A DNA stretch of 64,000 nt from Neorhizobium galegae bv. orientalis str. HAMBI 540 (GTDB lineage: Bacteria > Pseudomonadota > Alphaproteobacteria > Rhizobiales > Rhizobiaceae): NCBI RefSeq assembly GCF_000731315.1, contig NZ_HG938353.1:4282001-4346000 (forward strand), written 5' to 3'. The translations under genes and the position numbers were made by a program. The stretch's first letter is position 1, and each line of letters starts with the position of its first letter. Shown here in pieces: positions 1 to 8,450 of the stretch. The notes under the pieces were generated by a model, which was given only the letters and a program-made list of their open reading frames with translations, had not been told where the DNA came from and did not search any database.

Positions 1-1
1 G

Positions 2-1069
2 CAGCCGGCTATCCTCCAGTCTGCCGAGCGCGGGTTCATGACCATGCTGAATTCCGGCGCCGTCATCCCGGTCGATCAACTGATGGCCAAGCAAGGCTAC
101 AAGATCGACTGGAATGATTTCGTCAAGCCGGTCGCAGGCTTCTACATCGTCAACGGCAAGCCGGCGGCGCTTCCCTTCAACTCGTCGACGCCGATCCTCT
201 GGTACAATGCCGATGCCTTCAAGGCCGCCGGCTTCGACGCGCCGTCCGACACCTGGCAAGGTCTCGAAAAGCAGCTTTATGCGCTGAAGGAAAAGAAGAT
301 CACCGATTGCTCGATGGCATTGCCGGGTGATTTCCAGTGGAGCCTGATCGAGAACTATTCGGCGATCAACAACTATCCCTTCGCTACCAAGGCCAATGGG
401 TATGCCGGCCTCGACACCGAATTCGTCTACAACAAGACCGGCGTCGTCGGCCAGGTTGCCCGTCTCAAGAAGTGGGTGGATGACGGCGTGCTGAAAATCG
501 CCGGCCAGGGCGTCGCCCCGATCAGCCTTTTCACCTCTGGCACCTGCGCCACGATCATCAACTCCACCGCCAGCCATTCCGGTGTCGAAGCCGATGCCAA
601 GTTCAAGTGGAGCGCTGCGGTCATGCCGCATGAGGAAGGCGCCGATGTCAGGAACGGCACGATCGGCGGCGCCTCGCTCTGGGCGGTCAAGGGCAAGTCG
701 GAAGAGGTTCAGGCCGGTGTCGCCGCCTTCTTCAACTTCGTCGCCCAACCCGAGACCCAGGAATGGTGGAGCAAGGCGACCGGCTACGTTCCGGTCACCA
801 ATGCCGCCTATCAGAAGATGAAGGCTGAGGGTTATTTCAAGGATCATCCGACCCGCGAAATCGCCCTCGAGCAGCTGTCGCGCGGCGAGCCGACCGACAA
901 TTCCCGTGGCTTCCGCTTCGGCAACCACAACCAGTCGACCGCTATCCTGATCGAAGAAATTCAGGCCGTCTGGACCGGCAAGAAGACCCCGCAGGAAGCG
1001 CTCGACAGTTCCGTCAAGCGCGGCAACGAAATCCTGCGCCAGTACGAGAAGCTCCATGCCGGCAAGTGA
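2..1069 (+). CDS. ugpB: Glycerol-3-phosphate ABC transporter binding protein, 5' truncated
   Basis: Periplasmic solute-binding protein of the sn-glycerol-3-phosphate/glycerophosphodiester importer. The frame is open from base 2, so the gene starts upstream of the window; about 80 N-terminal residues including the signal peptide should be missing compared with the roughly 430-residue family. The segment LPFNSSTPILWYN is a strong UgpB signature, and the next two genes are clear UgpA and UgpE homologues. The stop at 1067-1069 lies just before the likely start of ugpA, so the genes form one operon. The first ATG visible in frame (38) is internal and not a true start. Confidence 0.93.
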   Translation, partial: QPAILQSAERGFMTMLNSGAVIPVDQLMAKQGYKIDWNDFVKPVAGFYIVNGKPAALPFNSSTPILWYNADAFKAAGFDAPSDTWQGLEKQLYALKEKKITDCSMALPGDFQWSLIENYSAINNYPFATKANGYAGLDTEFVYNKTGVVGQVARLKKWVDDGVLKIAGQGVAPISLFTSGTCATIINSTASHSGVEADAKFKWSAAVMPHEEGADVRNGTIGGASLWAVKGKSEEVQAGVAAFFNFVAQPETQEWWSKATGYVPVTNAAYQKMKAEGYFKDHPTREIALEQLSRGEPTDNSRGFRFGNHNQSTAILIEEIQAVWTGKKTPQEALDSSVKRGNEILRQYEKLHAGK

Positions 1070-1094
1070 TGCCATCATGATGAGGAGCGAGGGC

Positions 1095-2048
1095 GTGGCG
1101 ACCCGCTCTCGTTTACCCTTGCGGCGGAGCCTGAGTTCCCTCGTCGGGACGTCGGAAGCGGGGCTGAAGGCCTCGCATTTCCGGCGGCCCTGGCTGGCCG
1201 CCGGCCTGCTCGCGCCGCAGCTGCTGATCCTGCTCTTTTTCTTTTTCATCCCCACCTGGAAGGCTCTGTCGCTCGCCTTCGTGCAGGTGGATCCCTTCGG
1301 CGGCACAATGATCTTCGTCGGCTTTGAGAATTTCACCGCCCTGTTTTCGAGCCCCGAATATCGCGACAGCGCCATCCTCACGCTATGGTTCACGGTGGTG
1401 CAATGTATCGCCACGCTCGTCATCGCCGGCCTGCTCGCCTTTGCCACCGATAACGTCATGCGCGGCCGGGCGATCTACAAAGGCGTCATCCTTCTGCCTT
1501 ATGCGATCGCCCCGGCGATATCCGGCGTACTCTGGGCTTTCCTGTTCAACCCGACCGTCGGCCCGCTCGCCCAGATGCTGCATGAGTTGGGGATCGCCTG
1601 GGACCCGAACCGCCGGCCGTTCGACGCGCTGCTGCTGGTCTCGGTCGCGGCGGTCTGGAAACATGTCTGCTACGACTACATCTTCCTCGTCGCGGCCTTC
1701 CTCGCCGTGCCGGCTTCGGTGATGGAAGCGGCCGCGATCGACGGCGCCCGTCCGGTCCGCCGCTTCCTCACGGTGACGCTGCCGATGGCGGCGCCGACCA
1801 TCTTCTTCCTGATCGTCATGAATTTCGTCTACGGCCTGTTCGAGACCTTCGGCATCATCGACACGGTAACCCGCGGCGGTCCCGCCGGCAGCACCAACAC
1901 GCTGGTCTACAAGGTTTACCAGGACGGTTTCCGCCAACTCGACCTCGGCTCGTCCGCCGCCCAGTCGGTGATCCTGATGGCGATTGCCGTGCTCTTCACC
2001 ATTCTGCAGTTCCGCGCCGTCGAGCGCAAAGTCAATTATCAGGTGTGA
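1095..2048 (+). CDS. ugpA: Glycerol-3-phosphate ABC transporter permease UgpA
   Basis: Inner-membrane permease of the Ugp importer. A hydrophobic first membrane segment is followed by further helices and an EAA cytoplasmic loop (EAAAIDGARPVRRF) that contacts the ATPase. The C-terminus (VYQDGF, DLGSSAAQSV, VERKVNYQV) closely follows E. coli UgpA. I chose the GTG at 1095 because AGGAG at 1083-1087 sits 7 bases upstream; it gives 317 residues, nearer the usual 295. In-frame ATGs at 1056, 1077 and 1080 lack a comparable ribosome site but cannot be excluded. The 1056 start would overlap the end of ugpB. Confidence 0.93.
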   Translation: MATRSRLPLRRSLSSLVGTSEAGLKASHFRRPWLAAGLLAPQLLILLFFFFIPTWKALSLAFVQVDPFGGTMIFVGFENFTALFSSPEYRDSAILTLWFTVVQCIATLVIAGLLAFATDNVMRGRAIYKGVILLPYAIAPAISGVLWAFLFNPTVGPLAQMLHELGIAWDPNRRPFDALLLVSVAAVWKHVCYDYIFLVAAFLAVPASVMEAAAIDGARPVRRFLTVTLPMAAPTIFFLIVMNFVYGLFETFGIIDTVTRGGPAGSTNTLVYKVYQDGFRQLDLGSSAAQSVILMAIAVLFTILQFRAVERKVNYQV

Positions 2049-2050
2049 CC

Positions 2051-2971
2051 ATGGTTGAACGTCACACGGGCCTGTCGATCTTCTGCCACGTCGTTCTACT
2101 GATAGGCGCGGCAATCGTCTGCATGCCGCTCTATTTCGCCTTCGTCGCCGGTTCGCTGACGGTTGGCGAGGTGCAGCAGGTGCCGTTTCCGCTGGTTCCA
2201 GGCGGCCATTTCGTCGAGAACACCGTCCTTGCCTGGAACGAAGGCCAGTTCAGCCGGCTCTACGTCAATTCCGTCATCGTCACGGTCGGCATTGTCGTCG
2301 GCAAGCTGACGGTCTCGCTGATAGCCGGTTTCGCGGTCACCTATTTCCGCTTTCCCTTCCGCATGACCGCTTTCTGGCTGATCTTCATCTCGCTGATGCT
2401 GCCGGTCGAAGTGCGCATCATCCCGACCTACGAGGCGGTGGCCGATGCCGGCGGGCCGCTGCGGTCGCTGTTCGAGGCGATCGGCCTGACGGGCTTCATT
2501 GCCGACAGGACCGGCTATCAGCTCGACGCGGCGCTGCAATGGAACATGATCAACAGTTATGGCGGCCTCATCCTGCCGCTGATCGCCTCGGCATCCGCGA
2601 CCTTCCTGTTCCGCCAGTTCTTCCTGACCGTACCGGACGAGCTCTGCGAGGCCGCCAAGCTCGATGGCGCCGGGCCGTTGAAATTCTTCTGGGATGTGCT
2701 CCTGCCGCTGTCGCGCGCCAATATCGCGGCGCTGTCGATCATTCTGTTCCTCTACGGCTGGAACCAGTATCTCTGGCCGCTCCTCTTCACCACCGAAAAG
2801 GCGATGTCGACGGCGATGATCGGATTGAAGGATCTGATCCCGGTCGCCGACGCCCAGCCGGCCTGGAACATCGCAATGGCCGCTTCCTTTTTTGTGATGG
2901 CGCCGCCGGCTCTCGTCATCCTTCTGATGCAACGCTGGTTCACCAAGGGCCTGGTGGATTCCAGCAAATAG
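2051..2971 (+). CDS. ugpE: Glycerol-3-phosphate ABC transporter permease UgpE
   Basis: Second inner-membrane permease of the Ugp importer. Typical UgpE stretches are visible: the N-terminal FVAGSL region, LMLPVEVRI, TFLFRQFF, an EAA loop (EAAKLDGAGPLKFF), YGWNQYLWPL and the C-terminal GLVDS. It starts 2 bases after ugpA stops; a GTG at 2045 overlapping the ugpA stop is an alternative start. Compared with the roughly 281-residue E. coli protein it carries an extra segment of about 30 residues after PTYEAVADAG, before NMINSYGG. No ugpC ATPase follows directly. Confidence 0.93.
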   Translation: MVERHTGLSIFCHVVLLIGAAIVCMPLYFAFVAGSLTVGEVQQVPFPLVPGGHFVENTVLAWNEGQFSRLYVNSVIVTVGIVVGKLTVSLIAGFAVTYFRFPFRMTAFWLIFISLMLPVEVRIIPTYEAVADAGGPLRSLFEAIGLTGFIADRTGYQLDAALQWNMINSYGGLILPLIASASATFLFRQFFLTVPDELCEAAKLDGAGPLKFFWDVLLPLSRANIAALSIILFLYGWNQYLWPLLFTTEKAMSTAMIGLKDLIPVADAQPAWNIAMAASFFVMAPPALVILLMQRWFTKGLVDSSK

Positions 2972-2987
2972 AAATGAGGTATTTCCA

Positions 2988-3740
2988 ATGACCAATCCCA
3001 TCATCGTCGGCCATCGCGGCGCCCGCAATCTCTGGGCCGAGAACAGCCTGACCGGCTTTCGCAACCTGCTCGACCTCTCCGTCGAATCGGTTGAATTCGA
3101 CGTGCATCTGAGCGCCACCGGCGAACTTCTCGTCATCCACGACGCAACCCTCGACCGAACCACCGAGCGCTTCGGCCGGGTGACTGATCTTGCCGCCGGC
3201 GAATATCGCTCGGTGATCCTCAAGGGCACCGACGAACACATTCCGACGCTTGAAGACGTGCTCGAAATCTACGCCCCGACTGGTCTCGAACTGCATGTAG
3301 AACTGAAGGCTGACGCCGACGGCAAGCCTTATGAAGGCCTCGAAGCCAGGGCTGCGGCGATGCTCGATCGTTTCGGCGTGGCGGACAACTCCTTCCTGAC
3401 CAGCTTCAGCGGCGAAGTCCTGAAGACGATCGGCGAAGTCGCGCCGCATATCCGCCGGCTTTCCTCGCTCAATCACAAGTCCGTCCAGGCTCTCGGCCTG
3501 CGCCAATCCGTCGAAGCCATGCTGCAGGTATCCGATGTGCTGGCGATCGAAAAGTCGCTGCTGCTCGAGGAATGGGAACTGCTTTCCGCACTGGTTCCGG
3601 CCGAAATGCTCGGTGTCTGGGTTCCGAACGAACTGGAAGACCTGTCTTTCTGGCTGAAGCGGCCGCTCCGCCAGATTACCACTGACCGCCCGGACCTTGC
3701 GGTCCAGGCTCGCGAAGGACTGTTCGATGCCGCTCATTGA
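2988..3740 (+). CDS. ugpQ: Cytoplasmic glycerophosphodiester phosphodiesterase
   Basis: Hydrolyses glycerophosphodiesters to glycerol-3-phosphate and an alcohol. The GDPD catalytic pattern is complete: H9-R10, E37-x-D39 and H51 in HDATLDRTT. At 250 residues with no signal peptide it matches the cytosolic UgpQ type rather than periplasmic GlpQ. GAGG lies about 8 bases before the ATG. It follows ugpE by 16 bases, as expected for an enzyme that processes diesters imported by Ugp. Its end overlaps the phoD start by 14 bases. Confidence 0.92.
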   Translation: MTNPIIVGHRGARNLWAENSLTGFRNLLDLSVESVEFDVHLSATGELLVIHDATLDRTTERFGRVTDLAAGEYRSVILKGTDEHIPTLEDVLEIYAPTGLELHVELKADADGKPYEGLEARAAAMLDRFGVADNSFLTSFSGEVLKTIGEVAPHIRRLSSLNHKSVQALGLRQSVEAMLQVSDVLAIEKSLLLEEWELLSALVPAEMLGVWVPNELEDLSFWLKRPLRQITTDRPDLAVQAREGLFDAAH

Positions 3741-5250
3741 TCGTCGAGGCTTACTGGTGGGCGGATTGGCGGCGGCTGCCATTTGGCGGCCGCTCGGCTC
3801 CGCCCGTGCGGCGAGCTTCAGCACCGATCCTTTCGCCCTCGGCGTCGCTTCCGGCGCGCCGAGGGCCGATAGCGTCGTCCTTTGGACGCGGCTGATCCCG
3901 GAGAACGCATCGCCCGCCGCCGCCGATTCTTTTGCCCCGGCGCCGAAGCAGAACCTCGATCCGATCGACGTGGAGTGGATGGTCGCCGAAGACGAGGCTT
4001 TTTCAAAGCCGGTCCAGTCAGGCCTATTCCGTGCAGTCCCCGAATTCGCCCATTCCGTGCATGTGGAGGTCACGGGCCTTCAACCCGGCCGCTGGTATTT
4101 CTACCGTTTCCGCTCCGGCAATGCGACGAGCCCGGCCGGCCGCACCCGCACTGCGCCGGCCGACAGCGTCGATACGCTTCGCCTCGCCTTCGCCTCCTGC
4201 CAGCAATATGAACAGGGGTTCTACAGCGCCTATGCCGACATGGCCGGCCGCGACCTCGATCTGGTCGTGCATCTCGGCGATTACATCTATGAGCGCAGTT
4301 ATGGCGCGCAGCTCGTACGCAAGCACGAGACCGGCATACCCTCAATGCTCTACGAATTCCGCGACCGTTACGCGCTCTACAAATCCGACCCGCAACTGCA
4401 GGCCGCCCACGCCGCCTTTCCCTGGCTCGCCGTCTGGGACGACCACGAAGTTACCAACAACTATGCCAATGACCGCGCCCCCGACGCGCCGAATCCGGCC
4501 GAATTCCTCGCCCGCCGCCGCGCCGCCTACCAGGCCTGGTTCGAGCACATGCCGGTGCATCCGAGCCTTGCCGCCGGGTTCGATGCGCTTCGCATCTACG
4601 ACCACTATCGGTTCGGCAATCTGGCCGGTGTGACGCTGCTCGATACGCGGCAATACCGCTCGCCGGAACTCGAAGGCTCTGCCGGCGACGACCGGCCGGA
4701 GCGGACCATGCTCGGCCCGGCACAGGAAGAATGGCTCGGCAATACGCTCGGTGCCAGCCACGCGAAATGGAACATCATCGCCCAGCAGACCCTGCTTGCC
4801 GAACGCGACACCAAGGCCGGGCTCGCTACAGCATACAATCTCGACGGCTGGGACGGCTATCGCGCCGCCCGCGGTCGTCTGCTGGAGGCGGTGCAGACCT
4901 CGGCGGTCGAGAACCCGGTAATCATCGGCGGCGATCTGCATGCCTTCTACGCCGCTGATGTGAAGCGCGATTTCGCCGACGAAAAGGTCCAGGCAATCGC
5001 CAGTGAATTCGTCTGCGGCTCGATCACCTCGGACGCGCCGTCTGCCGCAAGCCTCGCGACCGCACTTGCCGAAAACCCGCATCTCAAGTTTGCCTCGGAC
5101 GAGCATGGTTATGCGATCATGCGCTTGAGCGAGCGGTCGGCCGAGGTGGATTTCATCGGTGTCGCCGACCGTAAGCAGCAGAACTCCCCCGCCACCGTTT
5201 TCCAGAGCTTTGCCGTCGCCGACGGTTTGGCTGGCGTCAATCGGTTTTGA
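3727..5250 (+). CDS. phoD: PhoD-family alkaline phosphatase/phosphodiesterase, Tat-exported
   Basis: Secreted metallophosphatase releasing phosphate from organic esters and diesters. From the ATG at 3727 the protein begins MPLIDRRGLLVGGL, a twin-arginine signal with cleavage expected near SARA, so it folds before export. PhoD motifs follow in order: an N-terminal domain with GVASGAP and VLWTRL, then FASCQQYEQG, VVHLGDYIYE, WDDHEVTNNY and IGGDLHAF, which carry the metal ligands. The start at 3727 is preferred over an upstream in-frame GTG because it places the Tat motif at the N-terminus. The 507 residues are normal for the family. Confidence 0.9.
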   Translation: MPLIDRRGLLVGGLAAAAIWRPLGSARAASFSTDPFALGVASGAPRADSVVLWTRLIPENASPAAADSFAPAPKQNLDPIDVEWMVAEDEAFSKPVQSGLFRAVPEFAHSVHVEVTGLQPGRWYFYRFRSGNATSPAGRTRTAPADSVDTLRLAFASCQQYEQGFYSAYADMAGRDLDLVVHLGDYIYERSYGAQLVRKHETGIPSMLYEFRDRYALYKSDPQLQAAHAAFPWLAVWDDHEVTNNYANDRAPDAPNPAEFLARRRAAYQAWFEHMPVHPSLAAGFDALRIYDHYRFGNLAGVTLLDTRQYRSPELEGSAGDDRPERTMLGPAQEEWLGNTLGASHAKWNIIAQQTLLAERDTKAGLATAYNLDGWDGYRAARGRLLEAVQTSAVENPVIIGGDLHAFYAADVKRDFADEKVQAIASEFVCGSITSDAPSAASLATALAENPHLKFASDEHGYAIMRLSERSAEVDFIGVADRKQQNSPATVFQSFAVADGLAGVNRF

Positions 5251-5273
5251 CGCCTCACCCAAGTTGGACTTTC

Positions 5274-5957
5274 ATGCAGATAGATCTCCTGATTTTCGAT
5301 TGTGACGGCGTCCTGATCAACAGCGAGCCGATCGCCAGCCGCACGCTTGCCAAGGCTCTGCAGGATGCCGGCGCCGCCATCACCGCCGAAGAGGTGCTGG
5401 TCCGGTTCACCGGCAATTCGGCGAGCGCCATCCGTCGCATCTGCACCGAAGAGCTCGGAATAACCGATCTGGATGCGGTCTTCGAGGCCTGGCATCTCGA
5501 CATCTATCCGGAATTCGCCCGCTCGCTGGAGCCGATGCCCGGCATCGAAAGCCTGGTCCGGTCGCTGCCGCACCGCAAATGCGTCGCCTCCAACAGCTCG
5601 ACGGACCGGCTGTCGAAAAGCCTCGGCCTTTTGCCGCTCTGGAACGCCTTCGCGCCCTCGATCTTCAGCGCCGACATGGTGGCCCGGCCGAAACCGGCGC
5701 CGGATCTCTTCCATCTCTGCGCCGAAACCCTGTCGGCCAATCCGGTCCGCTGCGTGGTGATCGATGACAGCACCCACGGGATCACCGGGGCGAGGGCGGC
5801 GGGCATGACGGCGATCGGCTTCGTTGATCCGGCAGACCCACGGCCCGGCCGCGCTAAAACTCTGGCGGAAGCCGGGGCCATTTTTGTGGCGACCGGTGCC
5901 GACGAGCTTCAGGAAGCGCTCGCCCGGCTCGAAGCCCCGCTCTCCGTGGAAGCCTGA
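5274..5957 (+). CDS. HAD-superfamily phosphatase (phosphoglycolate phosphatase-like)
   Basis: Predicted cytoplasmic phosphohydrolase. HAD motifs are visible from the ATG at 5274: motif I FDCDGVLINSE, motif II SNSS, the lysine in RPKPAPDLF, and motif III VIDDSTHGI. A helical cap lies between motifs I and II, as in beta-phosphoglucomutase/phosphoglycolate phosphatase types. An upstream TTG at 5247 overlaps the phoD stop but would add residues before motif I. Its position between phoD and an ABC importer suggests dephosphorylation of a product of imported organophosphates. The exact substrate cannot be read from the sequence. Confidence 0.85.
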   Translation: MQIDLLIFDCDGVLINSEPIASRTLAKALQDAGAAITAEEVLVRFTGNSASAIRRICTEELGITDLDAVFEAWHLDIYPEFARSLEPMPGIESLVRSLPHRKCVASNSSTDRLSKSLGLLPLWNAFAPSIFSADMVARPKPAPDLFHLCAETLSANPVRCVVIDDSTHGITGARAAGMTAIGFVDPADPRPGRAKTLAEAGAIFVATGADELQEALARLEAPLSVEA

Positions 5958-5996
5958 GCGGCCGCTTTACGAGCATTCGGCAATAAAAAATCCAGG

Positions 5997-6014
5997 GTGT
6001 CATCCGCCTGTAAA
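5997..6014 (+). promoter_or_regulatory. Candidate PHO box upstream of the second ABC cluster
   Basis: GTGTCAT-CCGC-CTGTAAA matches 11 of 14 fixed positions of the PhoB box (CTGTCAT, 4-base spacer, CTGTCAT). It lies 56 bases before the ATPase start. The phosphorus-scavenging neighbourhood makes phosphate-starvation control plausible; no matching -10 element is obvious. Confidence 0.4.
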
Positions 6015-6069
6015 ACTCCGGCCCTAAGAAACCCCAGCAAGATTGCACGGCTGTGCAAAAGGGGGTTCG

Positions 6070-7203
6070 ATGGAACGGGACGGTTTTCTGGAGTTGCGCG
6101 GTGTCGCCAGCCGTTATGGCGCCACGCAGGTTCTGACCGATATTGATCTGTCGATCGCCAAGGGCGAGTTCGTGGCGCTGCTCGGGTCGTCCGGCTGCGG
6201 CAAGACCACGCTTCTGCGCCTGCTCGCCGGTTTCATCGCCCCTTCAGCCGGCGAGGTGAAGGTGCGCCATCGCGACGTCACCCACCTGCCGCCCGACAAG
6301 CGCGGCATGGCGCTGGTTTTCCAATCCTATGCGCTCTGGCCGCACATGACGGTGGCTCAGAACATCGGTTACGGGCTGAAGCTGAAAGGCGTTCCGCGCT
6401 CGGAAATTGCAATCCGCGTCGCCGCCATGCAGTCGCTGCTCGGCCTCGACGGGCTGGAGGCGCGCAAGCCATCGGCGCTCTCGGGCGGTCAGCGCCAGCG
6501 TGTCGCGCTCGGCCGGGCGCTCGCCATCGATCCGGAAATCCTGCTGCTGGACGAGCCGCTGTCCAACCTCGATGCGCGCATCCGCCTGACGGTGCGCCAC
6601 GAGTTGCGGGCGTTGCAGAAGCGTCTCGGCATCACTGCCATCCACGTCACCCACGATCGCGAGGAGGCCATGGTGATGGCCGACCGGATCGTCATCCTGA
6701 ATGCTGGCAAGATTGCCCAGCAGGGCACGCCGGAAGATGTCTATAACCGCCCCGCCTCGGCCTTCGTCGCCGCCTTCATGGGCGCGGAAAACGTGCTTTT
6801 CCTGAACGGCGCGCCACAGGGTGACCAGTTTGCGATCGCTGCCGGCCCGGCCAATGCGGCCTGTTCCGTGCCGCTGCTTGGCCGCGCGCTGGCCGCCGGT
6901 CCGGTCGAAGCTCGCTTCCGCCCGGAGGCAGCCCGTCTTTTCCCGGCCGACGATGTCGCCGTGATCGGCCCGGGCATCACCTTCCGGGGCGAGGTCGCCG
7001 CCGTCAGTTATCCCGGCGGCCATTGGCGCCATGTCGCCAAACTCGGCGATCACGAAATCATGGCCGATGCCGAACGCGCATTCGAGCCAGGCACCCCCGT
7101 CGCCGTGTTCGTGCCGGCCGAGGCGCTCTTTCTGTTCAGTTCGCCGCAGGCTGCTTCGGCCTCACCCATTTCCCGGGCGCCATCCGGGAAAGTCCACGCC
7201 TGA
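6070..7203 (+). CDS. ABC transporter ATP-binding protein (polyamine/phosphonate/iron-type importer)
   Basis: Energises an importer encoded by the next three genes. It has Walker A GSSGCGKTT, a Q-loop (VFQSYALWPH), the LSGGQ signature, Walker B LLLDEPLSNLDA and the H-loop THDREEAM. A C-terminal TOBE-like region runs from about residue 240. The ATG at 6070 is preceded by an A/G-rich ribosome site (AAAAGGGGG); an upstream in-frame ATG at 6043 would add nine poorly conserved residues. Because no ugpC lies beside ugpBAE, this subunit might also serve Ugp, but the binding protein downstream makes a dedicated importer more likely. Confidence 0.88.
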   Translation: MERDGFLELRGVASRYGATQVLTDIDLSIAKGEFVALLGSSGCGKTTLLRLLAGFIAPSAGEVKVRHRDVTHLPPDKRGMALVFQSYALWPHMTVAQNIGYGLKLKGVPRSEIAIRVAAMQSLLGLDGLEARKPSALSGGQRQRVALGRALAIDPEILLLDEPLSNLDARIRLTVRHELRALQKRLGITAIHVTHDREEAMVMADRIVILNAGKIAQQGTPEDVYNRPASAFVAAFMGAENVLFLNGAPQGDQFAIAAGPANAACSVPLLGRALAAGPVEARFRPEAARLFPADDVAVIGPGITFRGEVAAVSYPGGHWRHVAKLGDHEIMADAERAFEPGTPVAVFVPAEALFLFSSPQAASASPISRAPSGKVHA

Positions 7204-7245
7204 CCCTTTGATACCTCTGCCTTTTCAACTCACGGAGAAGCACTC

Positions 7246-8379
7246 ATGAAGAAGATGTCTTATGCAGCCTTCGCCGTCGCTTTCGCAGCCCTTCCGGTTC
7301 ATGCCGAAGAGCTGACGGTTGCGACCGCCGGCGACCAGAACATGGTCGATTACATCAACCAGTATCTCGGCCCGCTTTTCGAAAAGACCTATCCGGGCAA
7401 CACGGTTCGCGCCGTCGGCACCGGCCCCGGCGATGCCGGTTCGCAGAAGATCCTGGAGCGTTTCGACGCTCAGTCTGCCGCCAAGTCCGATAAGTGGGAC
7501 GTCGATGTTGCCGTCGTGCACGAAAAATTCGTCGGCCCGATGGTGACCAAGAGCTATCTCGACAAGTATCGCGGCGACATCGACACCGGCAAGCTCGTGA
7601 CCCGCGACAACGCCAAGATGGCGCTCGGCACCAATGTCGACGGTTATGTCATGCCGATGTTCAACAGCCAGACTGCGATCGCCTACAACCCTGCGCTCGT
7701 TCCGAACCCGCCGAAGTCCTATGCGGAGCTCGCAGACTGGGCCAAGGCCCATCCGAAGCAGTTCGGTTATAACGGCATCAAGGGCGGCGCTTCCGGCGTC
7801 TCGTTCGTCATGGGTTGGATCTATGCCTTCGGTGGCGGCGATGCCAACACCCTGATGAACGGCCCGTTCAAGGAAGAAGAAACCAAGAAGTGGGATGCGG
7901 CCTTCAAGAGCCTCGCCGACTTCACCACCAACGCAACGTTGACGCCCGGCAATGCCGGCACTCTCGACCTGCTGTCGCGCGGCGAAATCGCCATGGGCCC
8001 GGTCTGGGTCGACATGTTCTACTCCTGGCAGGCCAACGGCCAGCTGCCGCCGACCATGAAGCTGGTTCTGCCGGCCCCGGGCATGCCGGGCCAGCCGATG
8101 CACTATGTCCTGCCGGAAAAGGCTGCCCACAAGGCACTGGCCGAAAAGTTCATCGCTCTTGCCACCAGCCCGAAGGTCCAGGCCGAAGGCATCGTCAAGC
8201 GCTTCAACTGGTATCCGGGCATTGATGCGGACAAGGTGAAGGTCGAACTCGACGACGCCACCTGGAACAAGCTCTTCGTCGACATCTCGCCGGCCGACCT
8301 GGCCGCCAAGGGCAAGCCCTTCCCGATCGCGCCCTACAATACCGCGATCCTCGAAGCTTATGAGAAGTCCGTGAAGTAA
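7246..8379 (+). CDS. ABC transporter extracellular solute-binding protein, family 1
   Basis: Periplasmic receptor for the importer. A Sec signal peptide ends near VHA-EE (about residue 20). The mature part begins ELTVATAGDQNMVDYI, as in family 1 binding proteins of the 2-aminoethylphosphonate/polyamine/iron group. GGAGAAG precedes the ATG. It follows the ATPase by 42 bases. The ligand is not determined; the phosphatase/phosphodiesterase neighbours and a PHO-box candidate favour a phosphorus-containing compound, which is an inference. A hairpin with a T-run follows the gene, which could reduce readthrough into the permeases. Confidence 0.87.
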   Translation: MKKMSYAAFAVAFAALPVHAEELTVATAGDQNMVDYINQYLGPLFEKTYPGNTVRAVGTGPGDAGSQKILERFDAQSAAKSDKWDVDVAVVHEKFVGPMVTKSYLDKYRGDIDTGKLVTRDNAKMALGTNVDGYVMPMFNSQTAIAYNPALVPNPPKSYAELADWAKAHPKQFGYNGIKGGASGVSFVMGWIYAFGGGDANTLMNGPFKEEETKKWDAAFKSLADFTTNATLTPGNAGTLDLLSRGEIAMGPVWVDMFYSWQANGQLPPTMKLVLPAPGMPGQPMHYVLPEKAAHKALAEKFIALATSPKVQAEGIVKRFNWYPGIDADKVKVELDDATWNKLFVDISPADLAAKGKPFPIAPYNTAILEAYEKSVK

Positions 8380-8398
8380 TCGCACTCTACGAACCTTG

Positions 8399-8430
8399 CT
8401 CCCCGCAGTTCAGCGCGGGGAGTATTTTTT
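8399..8430 (+). terminator. Intra-operon terminator/attenuator after the binding-protein gene
   Basis: CTCCCCGC pairs perfectly with GCGGGGAG (8-base stem, 8-base loop, 8399-8422) and is followed by TATTTTTTCC. This is a good Rho-independent terminator lying between the binding-protein and permease genes. Partial termination would keep binding protein in excess over permease. Confidence 0.7.
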
Positions 8431-8450
8431 CCTTCTAGAGCGGTCGAACC

